A stretch of 64,000 bases of DNA from Nematostella vectensis (GCF_932526225.1 NC_064034.1:22039002-22103001), one strand, 5' to 3'. Shown: positions 33,385-45,379, counted from the stretch's first letter. The notes: generated from the letters alone by a model not told the origin. Translations and numbers: made by a program.

Positions 33385-33618
33385 GGGTCATTCCACAGTA
33401 TACCTAGGCAACTGCTGAGTATGCTCTGCCTCATTCCTTGACAATTGTTGGTAATATAGCTTCTCAGCACTCACTTCTAGTTATGAATCAACAAGTACTG
33501 AAAAGGGACTGGGCCTAGGGGACTGGGCCTAAGCAACTACTGAGCATGCTCTGCCTCATGCCTTAGAGAACTGTGGGTAATATAGTTACTGCACTCACTT
33601 CTAGTCGTGTAATGTGAA

Positions 33619-36587
33619 TTGAATATGTCAACAAGTACTGAAAGAAGCAGGAAATTCAGAGAGAAATTGAAAGGTGACCAAGAAAAGCTTTCAGAGTACC
33701 AAAGAAAGGATAGAGAGAGAAAAGCTTTGGAGCATGCTAAATTCAAAGCAAACAAGAGTGAAAAAGAGAAGGCAGAGCACAGGTTAAAGAGGGCAGAAAT
33801 ACAAAGGCGCTGGAGAGCAAAGGTAAAGGGAAAAGGAGAGGGTAAACAAAATTCTAGTGCTGCTAATGATTAAAAAAGTCCCCAAAGTTTAGGTAAGGCT
33901 GTGAGACGAGTGCAAAAGCACTTACCGAAGAGTCCCTCAAAAGTGCCTCATGTGCTAGCAAAGGTTGTACAAGCAATGTCACCAGGCAAACGAAAGTCAG
34001 TTATTGAAGCAGTTGACAGTTCTTCAAAGAAAAGAAAGCCAGCTGAAGATCCCAGAAAGCAGCGATCAGATGCATTGTCAGACAAGAGCATTAAAGAAGT
34101 TGAAGAATTTTATAGAAGGGATGACATAAGTAGAATGTGCCCATGTAAAAAAGACTGTGTGTCTGTAAAAACTAGCAAGGGGCGAGAAGTGAGGCAAAAG
34201 AGATTGTTGCTTTATAACATTGCTGAGGTGCACCAAATGTTTAATAAGAGAGAATCAGATACAAGCATTGGTTTATCGAAGTTTGCATCCCTCAGGCCAC
34301 CAGAAGTAATACCTATTACCTTAAGAGATCTAGAAGTTTGTGTTTGCAAGTATCACGAGAACATAGAATTACTTCTGAGTGGAATTAGCAAAGCTGTCCC
34401 TGGAGTTTCCAAGACGGCTGATGAGATGTTGTGTAAAACTGTGTGCAGTACAAATGATGCAAAGTGCATGGAAAGAGACTGTAGCAAATGTGATGTTGAG
34501 GGGTCAGTCAATGACATGTTTGACGAATGCAATGAAGATCAGTCAGTCTCCTATTATCAGTGGGAGACTTCTGATGATGGAATAGTGAGAAAAGTGCAAG
34601 TTAACTGCAATCTTGAAGAGGCTAAAGATGATCTAATAGTACAGCTCCAGCCATTTGGAAGACATGTGCATAACATCAGGCGTCAGTACATTAAGCTAGC
34701 GGTCCTCAAAGAAACACTGGCACCTGGAGAAATTATTGTACACGAAGATTTCGCTGAAAATTTTCAGCTTAAACATCAACGAGAGATCATAGCTGCGCAC
34801 TGGCACAATGAAATGGTGACAGTGTTTACAGCAGTGGTATACTATAGGGATGATGAGGGAGAGTTGTAGCATTTGTCTTATGCTGTTGTAAGTGACGAAC
34901 TCTCTCATGACAAGTCGTCTGTCTATGCATACAACTCTCTGATTCTTGAAGATGTTAAGAAAGTAACAGAAGTAAAGAAGGTCCACTACTGGTCTGATGG
35001 TCCCTCCTCGCAGTTCAAGAATCGTTACAACTTGTGAATTGTGGTGTACCATGAAAGGGATTTTGGTTGTGATGCCACATGGAATTTTTTTGAGACTGCG
35101 CATGGGAAAGGCCCCTGTGATGGTATTGGTGGGGAGGTAAAGAGAGTGGTTTGGCGGGCAATACTACAGTCAAGCGTGGTGGTAACCTCAGCCAAGGAGT
35201 TTGCAGACACAGCAAAACAACTGTGCAAGAAGATTAGGGTTCTCTACTGTTCAGAGGACCAAGTGGGGTTGGTAACTGAGAAGCTTATTACCCGATGGAA
35301 CAGTTGCAAAGCAATCCCTTCCACACACTCTATTCACTTTGTGGCCAAGGTGGATGAGGTAACGATTAAAGTGGCTAAGAATTCTCAGTTCTCCCAACAG
35401 GATTGCTGTCAAGAGCATGTCTTGATATCAAAGAGCCCCCTGTCTCATCAGCCTAGTGGAAAGGATTCAAAGCAAGTGCCAGCAGCAGTAAAAAAAGATC
35501 CAGGACAAAAAGCTGCAACCAAACCCTGTGCAACGAATTCGAAACGGGTGCCAGCATCAGTCGTAGCAAAAGAGACAGGCCAAGTGAAGGCTCCTAATCT
35601 GACAACTGACTTTGGCTTGCCTCCAATGCTTAAGGCTAGATTCAGAAATCCTGGTCATGTCACTGCTATCCCTCACAAGGCACAGCTATTGTCTGGGATT
35701 ATAAATGGTCAAGTTAAATTCAAAGGCAAAGGAGTCATATCACCAAATGATCTAAGCTCGCTCCAGGGAGGGCATGCAAAGGAAGAAGATAACTTTCTTA
35801 CCAACTTTGCTGTTGATACATACCTTGAAATGCTCCAAACTGCTTCGCCCAACATTGTTGTATTTCCTTGGGAACAATTTGAGAAATCATCAATCATCAA
35901 ACGCCAATTATCTGCTAAAGGAAAACTCCTTGAAAAAGATCTTGCTGCCCAGCGGGAGGTAACCACTGGTTTCTGGTGGTAGCTATACCCAAGGAAAAGT
36001 CCATATTTGCTCTTGATAGCCTAGCAGGGTCATTTATTAAGCCCACAGCTGAAGCTGCTATGTGCAAAATGTGGCATGTCCTCAAGAAGGCTGACAGCAG
36101 TTTCGACATAGCTACATGGAGGTTTGCATCAAACAAACCAGGCGATTTGCCACAACAAGCCAATGGAATTGACTGTGGTGTATTTCCTTTAATGTATGCT
36201 AGGTGCTTGGCCACTGGTGCCCCAATGCTCTGCAAAGATCCTGACATCCCAGCAGTTAGAGAGCAGATGATATTAGAGCTTCACTACCAAGCCTTGCTTC
36301 CCCCACAAACAAGCATCATTGAGAAAGATCAGTATTATGCAGTGGATCACGTGAAGAAATACTGCATAGGTAGAGCCTTAGATGCATCTAGTGATGGATT
36401 CCTTATACCATTCAAGTTTCTATATTATGTTGGAGCACAGAAGTTTGGCTGGCCAATCAGAGATGATGTAGAAAGTGTCCACCCCTCGTGTGTATTCCAT
36501 GGCCCACTGGCATTGCAGGGAAATGGGCCCTTTGAAGTCCCTAACTTAGATGAGGTAGAGGCTGTTTTCAAGTTGCTAAAAAAATAA
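33619..36587 (+). pseudogene. DDE-type transposase joined to an Ulp1-type (C48) cysteine protease
   Basis: One frame from 33619 to about 35960 is interrupted by only three stops (33871, 34867, 35035); a shift near 35960 leads into the last domain. Order: very basic Lys/Arg helix region (residues 1-75), Ser/Lys-rich stretch, Cys-rich segment with CPCKKDC and CMERDCSKCD, then an RNase H-like core with VHEDFAENFQ, YWSDGPSSQFKNRY and HGKGPCDGIGGEVKR supplying candidate catalytic acids, a low-complexity linker, and an Ulp1-like domain with HWFLVV (35964), FALDSLAG, and QQANGIDCGVF, giving the His-Asp-Gln-Cys set. It would cut and paste the flanking TIR element; the protease may remove SUMO-like tags. 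Few lesions suggest recent death. The superfamily is not certain. Confidence 0.7.
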
Positions 36588-37108
36588 AATGGCCTGACTG
36601 ATCATTACAGATAATGATAATATCATAGCACCCATGTTATTACATGTACTTGTGTACATTGTGTTTCTTATTTAGTACCAAATACTGTTTAGTTCTGAAC
36701 TATGAGAAACATTGCCCACTGGCATTCCAGGGCAATGAGCCCTTCAAGAGCCCACTTAGATGAGGTAAGAGACCGGGTCTCTCAAAGCAAGGGTCAGACA
36801 ACTTAACTAGCTGTTAATGTGTTGCCACATTTGTAAGAGAGTTGGTGTTGAACTGGATTTAAGATTAAAAGTGTCTGCTACAGAAAACTTAATAATTGTA
36901 CTGTTATAATAATTTTTGTAGATGCTAAAAAGTAGATTCCATAACAATTTTCTAGAATCTAATTGTGCTGGGATATGACTATCTAACATGCTGAGATAAA
37001 ACTATACTATATGAATGAAATACATTTTGAAAATATTTCCTATGTTTTTGAGTGCAGTAAACAGCATCTTTTGTGGTTCTTCAATTATTTCTAGTTTAGT
37101 GCCCTTGT

Positions 37109-37504
37109 GTAGACTCCGCAACGTAGACTCCGCAACAGCACCAGTCCATCTAAAACTAGCAATTTCACCAAGAAGATAAAACAAAAGCGAAATATTCTTA
37201 TTGCTTAAATCAACCCAGAAGAATGTTGTTCCTTATTATTTAAGCCCCACTTAAAAATATTCAGAAAGTTCACAGAGTTTTTAAGGTAAAGTTCATTTCT
37301 AAAAAAAATGGATTTTTCTGCGTAGACTCCGCAACGGCTGTATATTATCAAATATCTCAGAAGCATTTAAACTTTGCAATATCCCCTTCCTTACTGTTTG
37401 TAGTACATATACCCCTTTCCCCTAGAAGTATACTTTTATTAAGATAAACATTCTTAATTAGAAGTTATAATGTCTCAAATCTCTCCAAATGTAGACTCCA
37501 CAAC
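37109..37504 (+). repeat. subterminal repeats GTAGACTCCGCAAC
   Basis: Copies at 37109-37122, 37123-37136, 37322-37335 and 37491-37504 (the last with one change). They are confined to the right subterminal region of the TIR transposon and could be transposase-binding sites. Confidence 0.6.
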
Positions 37505-37782
37505 ATACAGTTTACTGTGGAATGACCCTAAAGCCTTGCTGTCAATGAGAATATTGTTATTAAAAACAAGAAATGGTCCCGTAAAATTGTGACTTTTTAT
37601 CATAGGCAAACACGCCGAGTAGGGGGACATATTTTGTTCAAATCATCACAGCACTGAAATGGCTTCCAAATCACCTACTGTACTTCTGTAAAGAGACTCA
37701 CAAAAGCAAATTAAGGTACATTTGAAATACCCAAAATTTCTCGATATTACATCAATTTTCAGACTATAATTTCATCAGAGAA

Positions 37783-38112
37783 CAGGCCCGTACCCAGGGG
37801 GGTGCAAACGCACCCCGCAGAAAGGCCGAAAGTCCACTTTTTGTTGTCAATAGACATGCTATTTGTAGACAAAACAATAAAGCATAAGCCAGGTCACTCC
37901 GATATGTCATCAATCCAAGTCAGACTTTTTTGTAGCCAAATCCGAAAATAAAAGTCCCGTGGAGATACTGCAAAGACATAAAAAAGCCCTTTTTGTTTTT
38001 TCGTGGTTGGTAAGATTTTTAACAGAGATTCCCCCCCCCCCCCAGGAAAAATTAGGTCCACTTTTTCGGATTTCGCCCCCCCCCCCCCCCAAGAATCCTG
38101 GGTACGGGCCTG
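37783..38112. repeat. 330-bp MITE with perfect 16-bp inverted termini
   Basis: CAGGCCCGTACCCAGG (37783-37798) and its exact complement (38097-38112). The interior has two long C-tracts (about 38031-38043 and 38085-38100) and no coding capacity. A related, degraded copy is at 41916-42140. Confidence 0.75.
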
Positions 38113-38489
38113 GAGGACATTTGAGACCCTCATAAATCGATTGTTTCATGCCAATAATATATATAAGATACTCATTGCAGAATGAGTCTTTTCTGGAAAT
38201 ACATAATCTATCTAAAATACCCTCGTTTCCTGAAACTGCAAAAATGTATACATATGAATAAGACACTCGAGTGAGCGCCTAGCCTGAACGTAATGCACGT
38301 TCCAGCATAAAAGTAAAAAAGTTTTTAGGTTCTCGTATCGTATCTCATACCAACTTGACCCAACTTTATCCATGCTTACATCCCCACATAACTTGCACCT
38401 TTGATTGGTGATTCTGCTAGTAGTCAGACATGCTAACATCAATATCTCCACTCGAGTATTACATGACGACAAGCAATATTACAAATATT

Positions 38490-38880
38490 ATTTGCACTCC
38501 GCGCCTATCACTTCATAAACAATAGCCCCGTTTGACGTCCACTCTATCGTTCTTTCTTCTGAAAGTCCATTGTCTTTTGTCTCGAAGCTTACATTGCGTT
38601 ATTTTGCTACTCTATCTTGGTTTTCTTTATCAACGCCATTTTCGGACACGTTTGTTTTGTGTTGTGTGGATATAAAAGTGCGGAACGCCGGATTCTTTCG
38701 CGGATAGGCGGATTCGTGACCCCTATTCACCCCTCCCCCTTTATCGGCGCCATTTTCCGACACAGCTGCCCCCAGAGCCCCACCCCTACCCCTTGCTACG
38801 GCCGTGTAGAAGTATCACGCGCGCTTTACTTGTTTTCCCGCCAAACGAATTCCCGCCTAAAATACTGAAGTTCCCGGATG
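38490..38880 (+). promoter_or_regulatory. possible promoter region
   Basis: GC- and CpG-richer than its surroundings, with TATAAAA at 38671-38677, CGCCATTTT (YY1-like) at about 38632 and 38748 and C-rich Sp1-like tracts. It lies upstream of the candidate exons from 39.1 kb. Function inferred only from motif content. Confidence 0.3.
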
Positions 38881-39098
38881 TTCACACGCGTCTGACAACC
38901 AATTGACGTTTGATTGACTTCATCGCACTGTTTCTAATTCGACTGGTAATACGACGAGTTACCTAGATATCAGCAAAAGAAAAAAAAAACAAGTACGTAA
39001 AAATTTTGGTTCGAATCTCTCCTTTGGAAAGATACACCAACAATTAATTGACTTTTATTTTATTTACAAATAGAATGAATAAAAAAAAAAAGAAATAG

Positions 39099-39143
39099 AG
39101 GCGGTGGTGGTGGTGGCACCTGAAAAACCAGTAGCTGCAGGAG
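39099..39143 (+). CDS. candidate exon A (unknown host gene)
   Basis: Frame VVVVAPEKPVAAG ends at a GTACTT donor (39144). Phase is compatible with the next two candidate exons. The acceptor is weak because a poly-A run and an in-frame TAA lie just upstream, so the start is uncertain. No known family. Confidence 0.25.
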
Positions 39144-39309
39144 GTACTTATTAATTTGTGCGTAATTTATCCTTCTGCTTTAGGTACTTACTTACTTACT
39201 TATAAGTTGAGTAAGCACTTGCACATAGTAATGTAAGCAATAACATAAAATGAAAGGCGATATTCATATATTGACTACAATTGTTGATATAAGAGTGTTT
39301 TTCCTCCAG

Positions 39310-39345
39310 AGAAACGAAATGAAAGGCGGCGCACCAGGCGTCAAA
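39310..39345 (+). CDS. candidate exon B, basic 12-residue microexon
   Basis: TTCCTCCAG acceptor and GTGAGT donor surround 36 bases encoding a very basic stretch (EKRNERRRTRRQ when joined to exon A). It keeps phase with exons A and C. Confidence 0.35.
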
Positions 39346-40300
39346 GTGAGTATTTTATTTCTTATAAAAGGTTACTTATAAAGATAAATACTACTAATTT
39401 CGAATGTCTTCCCTGTTTAAATATCTTGGCAAATAGGTTTGCATATGATTGTACCATTGCATGCATTTAAGTGATGTGATTGAGTTATTTCTTGTGGTTG
39501 CCCTAACAAGTAGTCGTTTCCTAAACTCCCCGAGAGGAAGACCTTGCCTCCTTGCTTCTGCTCCACCCCATCGCGCGTTGTTATACAAACTCCTTTCGTA
39601 AGCGAAAAATCAATTCTAAAGAACATAATTCTTAGAAGTTTATGAAAAACAGCTAACTTACATGTATTGTTTTAATAAATGTTTTAAGTGCACCAGTCCC
39701 TTAGATTCAACTGAGGAGTTCCAAATAAGAAATTTCGAAATCGCTCAAAATTGGTTTAAAGTTACCCCCTGGTTCTCTTATGATGGTTAAAAAGTTTGAG
39801 TTACATACAATAAATATTTTTCGAGAAATTCCGAATTTACGATTTTGCCTATAAAATCGCAAAATATTCTTTAAATATACGCGGAATTAAAAATAGCGAT
39901 ACAGATCCTTAGAAAGGAGTTGATAAGGTATAAATCGAGTGGTTTCTTTACTTTTTCCGGCAAAAAAAGTATATTTTATTGCTGTCTAAACATGTTCATA
40001 AAAAATGTCGACTTGAATAATAGCTTAAATTAGGGGCTTATAAAACCGATGGTACATGGATTTTCGCAGAAATTTTGCACTTTGAGCAAACATTGGTGTT
40101 ATTTCTTTCGATTCAGCAAATAAAAAATTGGGGGAATCAAATTCCCGAATTATAATGAAGCCGAACGCAACCCCATGTCGAGCTCAAATAACACGCGATT
40201 TTCTTGACAGCCGTCTTTATTAGATACACATACCTGTTTGTACAGGAGAAAAATCACAGAAAATAAACTCTACCCTTGCTGTATACTAATCTCAGATGCA

Positions 40301-40627
40301 GTATAATTGTCTTGGTTCATCCTTGGAAATTACTGGAAGTCAATAAAGACATTACAATGAAAAATATTTGCTATTTTGTACAGACTTCAGTTCAGAACGC
40401 CTGCCGGAATGGCAAACTTTGAAGGATTTGTTTGGGTTTTAAAGTTTCTTTACGCTCAATTGAAGTAAAAGGTATTCAAGCACGTCAGTTCTTACCTTTT
40501 GCCAAGAGGTTTCTAGGGAAAAAGCCGATTTGTAAGATTAATTTCAATGCAAAGGTCAAGTACTACAACACGAGTCTGGTTTCAGATGACAACAACTGAT
40601 CAGTGGTCTGCCAGATGAAAATGCGTG
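40301..40627 (+). repeat. left arm of a large inverted repeat
   Basis: About 325 bp that match the reverse complement of 42811-43132 with scattered substitutions and small indels. Non-coding. The spacer of about 2.2 kb contains a MITE copy and no supported gene. Confidence 0.8.
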
Positions 40628-41915
40628 ACTTTCCACAGGTATCCTAATCCCGATAAGAACATTGTCTATTTTCAAAAACATCTGATGATTTGGTAAAGAA
40701 CTTAGGCGTAAGAGTAAAAATTGTATACGTTACGTTTATCTGCATATTAGTTGTGTGCGCATGAGCACTGCTTGATTACTGCAGAAATATTTATCAATAA
40801 TGGGAGCGGGTCTTTGTAAAATGAATACAGGACCTACGCCGACCAGACCTCGGCGCACCGGGTTATTTTTATTTTTTTAATACACAAACATATGTGAAGA
40901 AACCGTTTAGCTACTTAGTAATCCACACCACCCTATTTACCATCTTCCATAAGTCACCCCTTACTCAATTACTATTTTTACCTTTTGTTAGTTAATCATC
41001 AATGAACTTTGTACATATACTAGCTGTAACATGCCATTGTAACTCATTTATAACCTGAAGCTGAAGAAGGCAGGTATTGGCCAGCCGAAATATCGTTCTA
41101 AAAAACATAAATCTGCGTTGTTGTCGACTTTTTCTTTTAAAGGTTTTACCTTTTGCGTGGGAGTCCCTAGGGTAAATGTGCCGTTGTTGCTGGTCGCCGG
41201 TGGGACGGAGTTTCTTTTTCATTACAGACTTGCTCCAGGTGACTGAAGTAGTTTGAAAAATCGGTAGCTGGAAAATCGGCGACTACCGTGAGAATAGTGA
41301 CTTTAAATGGGCTGCTTCGCTACTTTGTAGCAAGAGAAAACAAATATCACTCTGTCCAACCACTGATGAGCTGTCAGTTAACTCAATGTAAACTGTTGAT
41401 TGCCGTTAGAACAGTAACCCTCTATGGGCTACTTTCCTTCTGCACAAGCACAATCGTAGATTGCCGTGAGAACATTAACTCGTTATTGGCTACTTTGCTT
41501 GATATAACAAGAACAACAACTGTGCAATGCCAACAAGACTGCCTGGAAAAGGGTTACAAAATCAGTTGGAGCTTGCGACAGATTGAATGAACATGTCTAT
41601 GATTCCGATACAGACGACGATCTACTCCCCGTGTTTGAGGGGTAAAATAATACTTTCGCTAAACGAAAGATATAATGCTGATTGACATTGTTTTAATGCG
41701 AGGGATGTTTTAGCCTGTGAGCTAGTCTGTACTTTTGCGCAAAGTCCGTAATGAAAAATCAATCTCCGTCGCATATCCCCCCCCCCCACATACACACACA
41801 CACACACAAACATCGGAACGCACATAAACTAATATAAGGAAAGCAGAGGTGCGCGATAAATAAGTCGAGTCTACGAAACGGGAAGTTGAGTTGAAATAGG
41901 GACTCCCCAAAATAT

Positions 41916-42140
41916 GCCCAGGGGGGGGGGAGGGGGATGCAGGGTGTGCGCCCACAGCGGCCGAGGGTCCACTTTTGGTTCCCAATTGACGTGCTATTTG
42001 TAGACAAAACTATAAAGCATAAGCTAGATAACCCTGGTACGTAGCCAAATCCGACAATAAAAGTCCCGTGAAGATACTGCAAAGGCATAAAAAATCCCTC
42101 TTTGTTCTTTCGGGGGTAGTCAGATTTCTATTAGAGAACT
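41916..42140. repeat. degraded copy of the 37783-38112 MITE
   Basis: Shares the interior: GCTATTTGTAGACAAAAC, AAAGCATAAGC, GTAGCCAAATCCGA and AAAGTCCCGTG in order. Its termini are eroded. A C-tract and (AC)n tract (41779-41809) precede it. Confidence 0.6.
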
Positions 42141-42810
42141 CATTTCACTCGTCGTCGCCTTACTCGTCCCCTCTCAGAACAGCCGAATTCCGAGCTACGG
42201 ACAAGCAACCATTGCCTGGGCTACCTGTGATTACATTTGCGTTTCAAGAGTCACCTACGCGCGCGCTTAACAAATACTCCGGTCGTTAAATCATGATTCA
42301 CTTACCAGCTCTAGCAAGAAGAAGTTCAAACTCAGTTTAAAGTTTAAGAACGCACTTTGAATTGCTCGAGCAATCGACACTAGGGCCACAAGGACCACCC
42401 ACGCAAACAGCGTAATCACAGGTAGTCATGATCAAGAAAAATATCAAGCATCATCTGAATTACAATTTTATGCTTGCCTGATTTTATAAGAAGCAGCCTC
42501 ATGTGATCTCTTTGTGTTGCCCTAAAGCCTTTTGTGGCTAACGGAGGTGTTACTGTAACAGGATGCCGCTTTGAGGGAGTGTGACAATTCTTTTAGCTTA
42601 TGCCCTTATGTCAACGAAGCATGTTTGCTTGTGGTATTCGTGTTTTATTCTTCGATTGGTGTTTCCTACGGTATCTTTTTAAAATAATTTTGGCATCATT
42701 TATATGTTTTTTTTTATAGAATGAAGAACATAAAATAAGAAATAATCTAGAATAAAAACTGCAAGCCGACTAGTTGAACTATTCTTTATATCGGGTTTCC
42801 TTTGCAAATT

Positions 42811-43132
42811 CATGCATTCTCATCTGGTAGACCGCTGATCAGTTGTCATCTGAAACCAGACTCGTGTTCAAGTACTTGACCTTTGCATTGAAATTAATCT
42901 TACAAATCGGCTTTTCTCCCAGAAACCTCTTGGCAGAAGGTAAGAACTGACGTGTTTGAATATCTTTTACTTCAATTGAGCGTAAAGAAACTTTAAAACC
43001 CAAACAAATCCTTCAAAGTTTGCCATTCCGGCAGGTGTTCTGAACTGAAGTCTGTACAAAATAGCAAATATTTTTCATTGTAATGTCTTTATTGACTTCC
43101 AGTAACTTCCAAGGATGAACCAAGACAATTAT
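42811..43132 (-). repeat. right arm of a large inverted repeat
   Basis: Inverted partner of 40301-40627. Similarity stops at TAATTGTC/GACAATTA on the outer side and near the CATCTGG motif on the inner side. Confidence 0.8.
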
Positions 43133-43981
43133 ACAGTAGAGTGTTTTTCTTTAAAAACAAAATGGCAATCGTAGCACCAATATGTGCTAGGATAAACACG
43201 CAGTTTATTTATATAGAGTGCAAGTAAACCATGGAATAATCAATTGGGGTTAGTGTTTAGCTTCTTCCTGTATTGGAGGAGTCACATCTATCTACAAAAT
43301 AGATAATATAGATTGATACCAGTCCTGCCAGAACGGCGTGTGTAAATATCGTATTTCCTAATGTTTGCTAGCTGTTGTGTTTTTTTTTTTGGGATATTTA
43401 CACTTTCACTCAGTTCTGACAATAAATAACAAGACAAGATATTTGTTTTCTCTCACGACTTTCCACTATATCCAGGCTTTGTATAACCGGCCCCTGATTT
43501 AATCACTGATACAAAATTGATTATCAACTTCCCCTGTAATTGCAATATGCATAGATAGCTGTCTGGACAGTAATGTTGTGAAATCGGGTGAAATACAGTA
43601 TATATGTGAAAAGAAACAAAAAAACAAGAGAGCCAATGCGGTTTTATACAGAATATAGAGATAATGTATGAACATTATCACAAAAGGCTTGTGATGATAG
43701 GTTCAATAACTTGTGACACTTACCTAAAGTGGGTGACTTGACATCTATGACAATGGCCCTTGAATCGTTATATCTAAACTGATTGGCCTATCAGGAAGTT
43801 TCAGCAACGATATTATAACAATAACAATATAGTAATAATAATAACTCAATTATTGTCTCAAGTCTTCTAGCATTACAAAGTATTGCTAACCGGGGAGACA
43901 ACAACTAAAATATATAAATATATAGTATATGTATACATGTATGATTAAAATTACCCAAACAATACTCCCATTTTTTTACAG

Positions 43982-44053
43982 ATGAAGAGGGCAAGACCTG
44001 TGCTAAATGCCAGAGAGAGGGACATGGGGAGGCTCATTGCCTCCAAAAATCAA
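43982..44053 (+). CDS. candidate exon C with a CCHC zinc knuckle
   Basis: 72 bases between a TTTTTTTACAG acceptor and a GTAAGT donor. In the phase set by exon B the exon reads EEGKTCAKCQREGHGEAHC, which holds CAKCQREGHGEAHC, a perfect CX2CX4HX4C zinc knuckle of the kind that binds single-stranded nucleic acid. It may be part of a host gene starting near 39 kb, or of a captured gag-derived gene. No downstream exon is secure. Confidence 0.45.
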
Positions 44054-44127
44054 GTAAGTCTGTTAATATATAGATTTACTAAGTAGCCTATATCTACTGT
44101 ACTTTAAGTGCTACTTCAAATTTTTTG

Positions 44128-44230
44128 CGGAGCCAAGCGCGGCCGCAGGCCGCGCGCGTAGCTCCATAGGCAAAGAAATATGGTATAGGTATGCGACTTG
44201 GTTCGCCAGCCAGTCAGCCGCGCAACTCTC
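44128..44230 (+). repeat. dispersed repeat with a strong GC hairpin head
   Basis: GGAGC..GCTCC (about 44129-44165) encloses a perfect GCGCGGCC/GGCCGCGC stem (44137-44155, loop GCA). The following CCATAGG...ATGCGACT matches the repeat at 20836. Confidence 0.5.
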
Positions 44231-45166
44231 AGGCCCCACTCGGCCCCGAAATGGCGACTAAATACAAGTACGGAGCAAGGGAAAAAGTTCTTGTCGATTA
44301 TGCGATGATTATTTATTTTGCATCAAATTTTGTGACTTAAGGATAAAGTCAACCAAAGGAGATCTACTAACATTCATTCGCGCCAAGATTTATTTGGTTT
44401 TAGCTAGTAAATTTAAGCAAGTAACAGTTCACATTACACACAACCACAAGAAAGCGACAAAAAAAAACAATGCAAGGTGAGTTTCGGACGACGATTTGTA
44501 TTGTTTATTGAGGATATGACAGTTATTGGGCTTTTTGTTGTCCTTTTTGTTTGCTTTGAGAATGCGAGTACTTAACTTAGTAATCAAATTATTTGAGCAT
44601 AACACCTTTTGTTTTGACATTCTTCGTTTTATCTATATTCTTGAGTGTGTTGAATAAAATACAATACACCATAAAAAATCGAAATTCCACTCTGCCAAAT
44701 TTTCTTCTTTAATAAAACTTTTTCAGAGCAGATTGATTGTGTTGAGATATTTCATAAAGGCTAACAAATATCGTGTTGCATTTGTCAAATCCTGCTAAAG
44801 AAGACCGTTCTTGTCTTTATATCCTGTGCTCTTGGTCCTAAAAAGATACATATCCTTTGAAGATACAGCAAATTTTTCAACTTACAAGAGAAATTTTCCT
44901 CACCGAGGATGAAAAAAAATCCCTATTGTCAATATGTATTGTTGTTATTGTCTGCATCTTGCATCTCATGTGTTTATTTTATTTTTAAATAGTTGTGGAA
45001 AATTACTTAGATTATAAATGGCTTGATGAAAAGATTGTTTTGAAAGAAATAATAAATAATTGTTTTTACTTTTTTATGAACCAGGAATTACCTGAGGGCC
45101 AAGATGAATGCTAAACACTGGAAGACATGAGAATTAAAAACCATGTCTTGAACAGAACAGTAGGAA
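44231..45166. other. no gene seen
   Basis: AT-rich; a possible splice donor near 44476 has no supported exon. Confidence 0.4.
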
Positions 45167-45176
45167 GTTCTTATTC

Positions 45177-45379
45177 ACTAGTCATTTGATACCCCCACAC
45201 CCATGGTCCCAGGAAAGGGTGGGGGATTAGACTTTAATAACAGCCTGTTTCCAAGTAAAGAGTCAAAACCGTCAATACCACCACCCCTCTTGACATATTC
45301 TGGTTAAAAAGTGGTCTTAAACCCCATATTAACCCCTGACTTCTGTGGGACCATAAGGGAGGGGGCTCAAATGACTAGT
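45177..45379. repeat. 203-bp MITE with ACTAGTCATTTGA termini
   Basis: ACTAGTCATTTGA (45177-45189) and TCAAATGACTAGT (45367-45379) are perfect 13-bp inverted repeats, followed on both sides by C-rich/G-rich continuation. Non-coding. One end is also present at 2285-2347. Confidence 0.7.

Larger units (their letters stand above)
33385..37528 (+). mobile_element. complete TIR transposon, 4144 bp, TSD TAAA
   Basis: Left terminus GGGTCATTCCACAGTATAC (33385-33403) and right terminus GTTTACTGTGGAATGACCC (37510-37528) are inverted repeats matching at 18 of 19 positions. TAAA flanks both ends (33381-33384, 37529-37532). A four-base target duplication and a DDE-type protein suggest a Sola-like superfamily, a guess from recall. 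The 5' leader holds a direct repeat of about 100 bp (33408 and 33533), and the 3' side holds GTAGACTCCGCAAC four times. Confidence 0.8.

Noticed and set aside
33619-36587. Reading the transposase stops as introns
   Set aside because: Three isolated stops in an otherwise continuous frame with no donor-acceptor pairs around them are better explained as nonsense mutations.
39005-39020. tRNA gene suggested by GGTTCGAATCT
   Set aside because: No A box, anticodon arm or acceptor pairing in the expected upstream distance.
41054-41095. Third hammerhead candidate: CTGAAGAAGGC...GCCGAAA
   Set aside because: It has CUGAAGA and GAAA, but stem II does not start with a clean G-C pair and no stem III or cleavage site can be drawn. 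It may be a fossil of a Penelope terminal repeat; not called.
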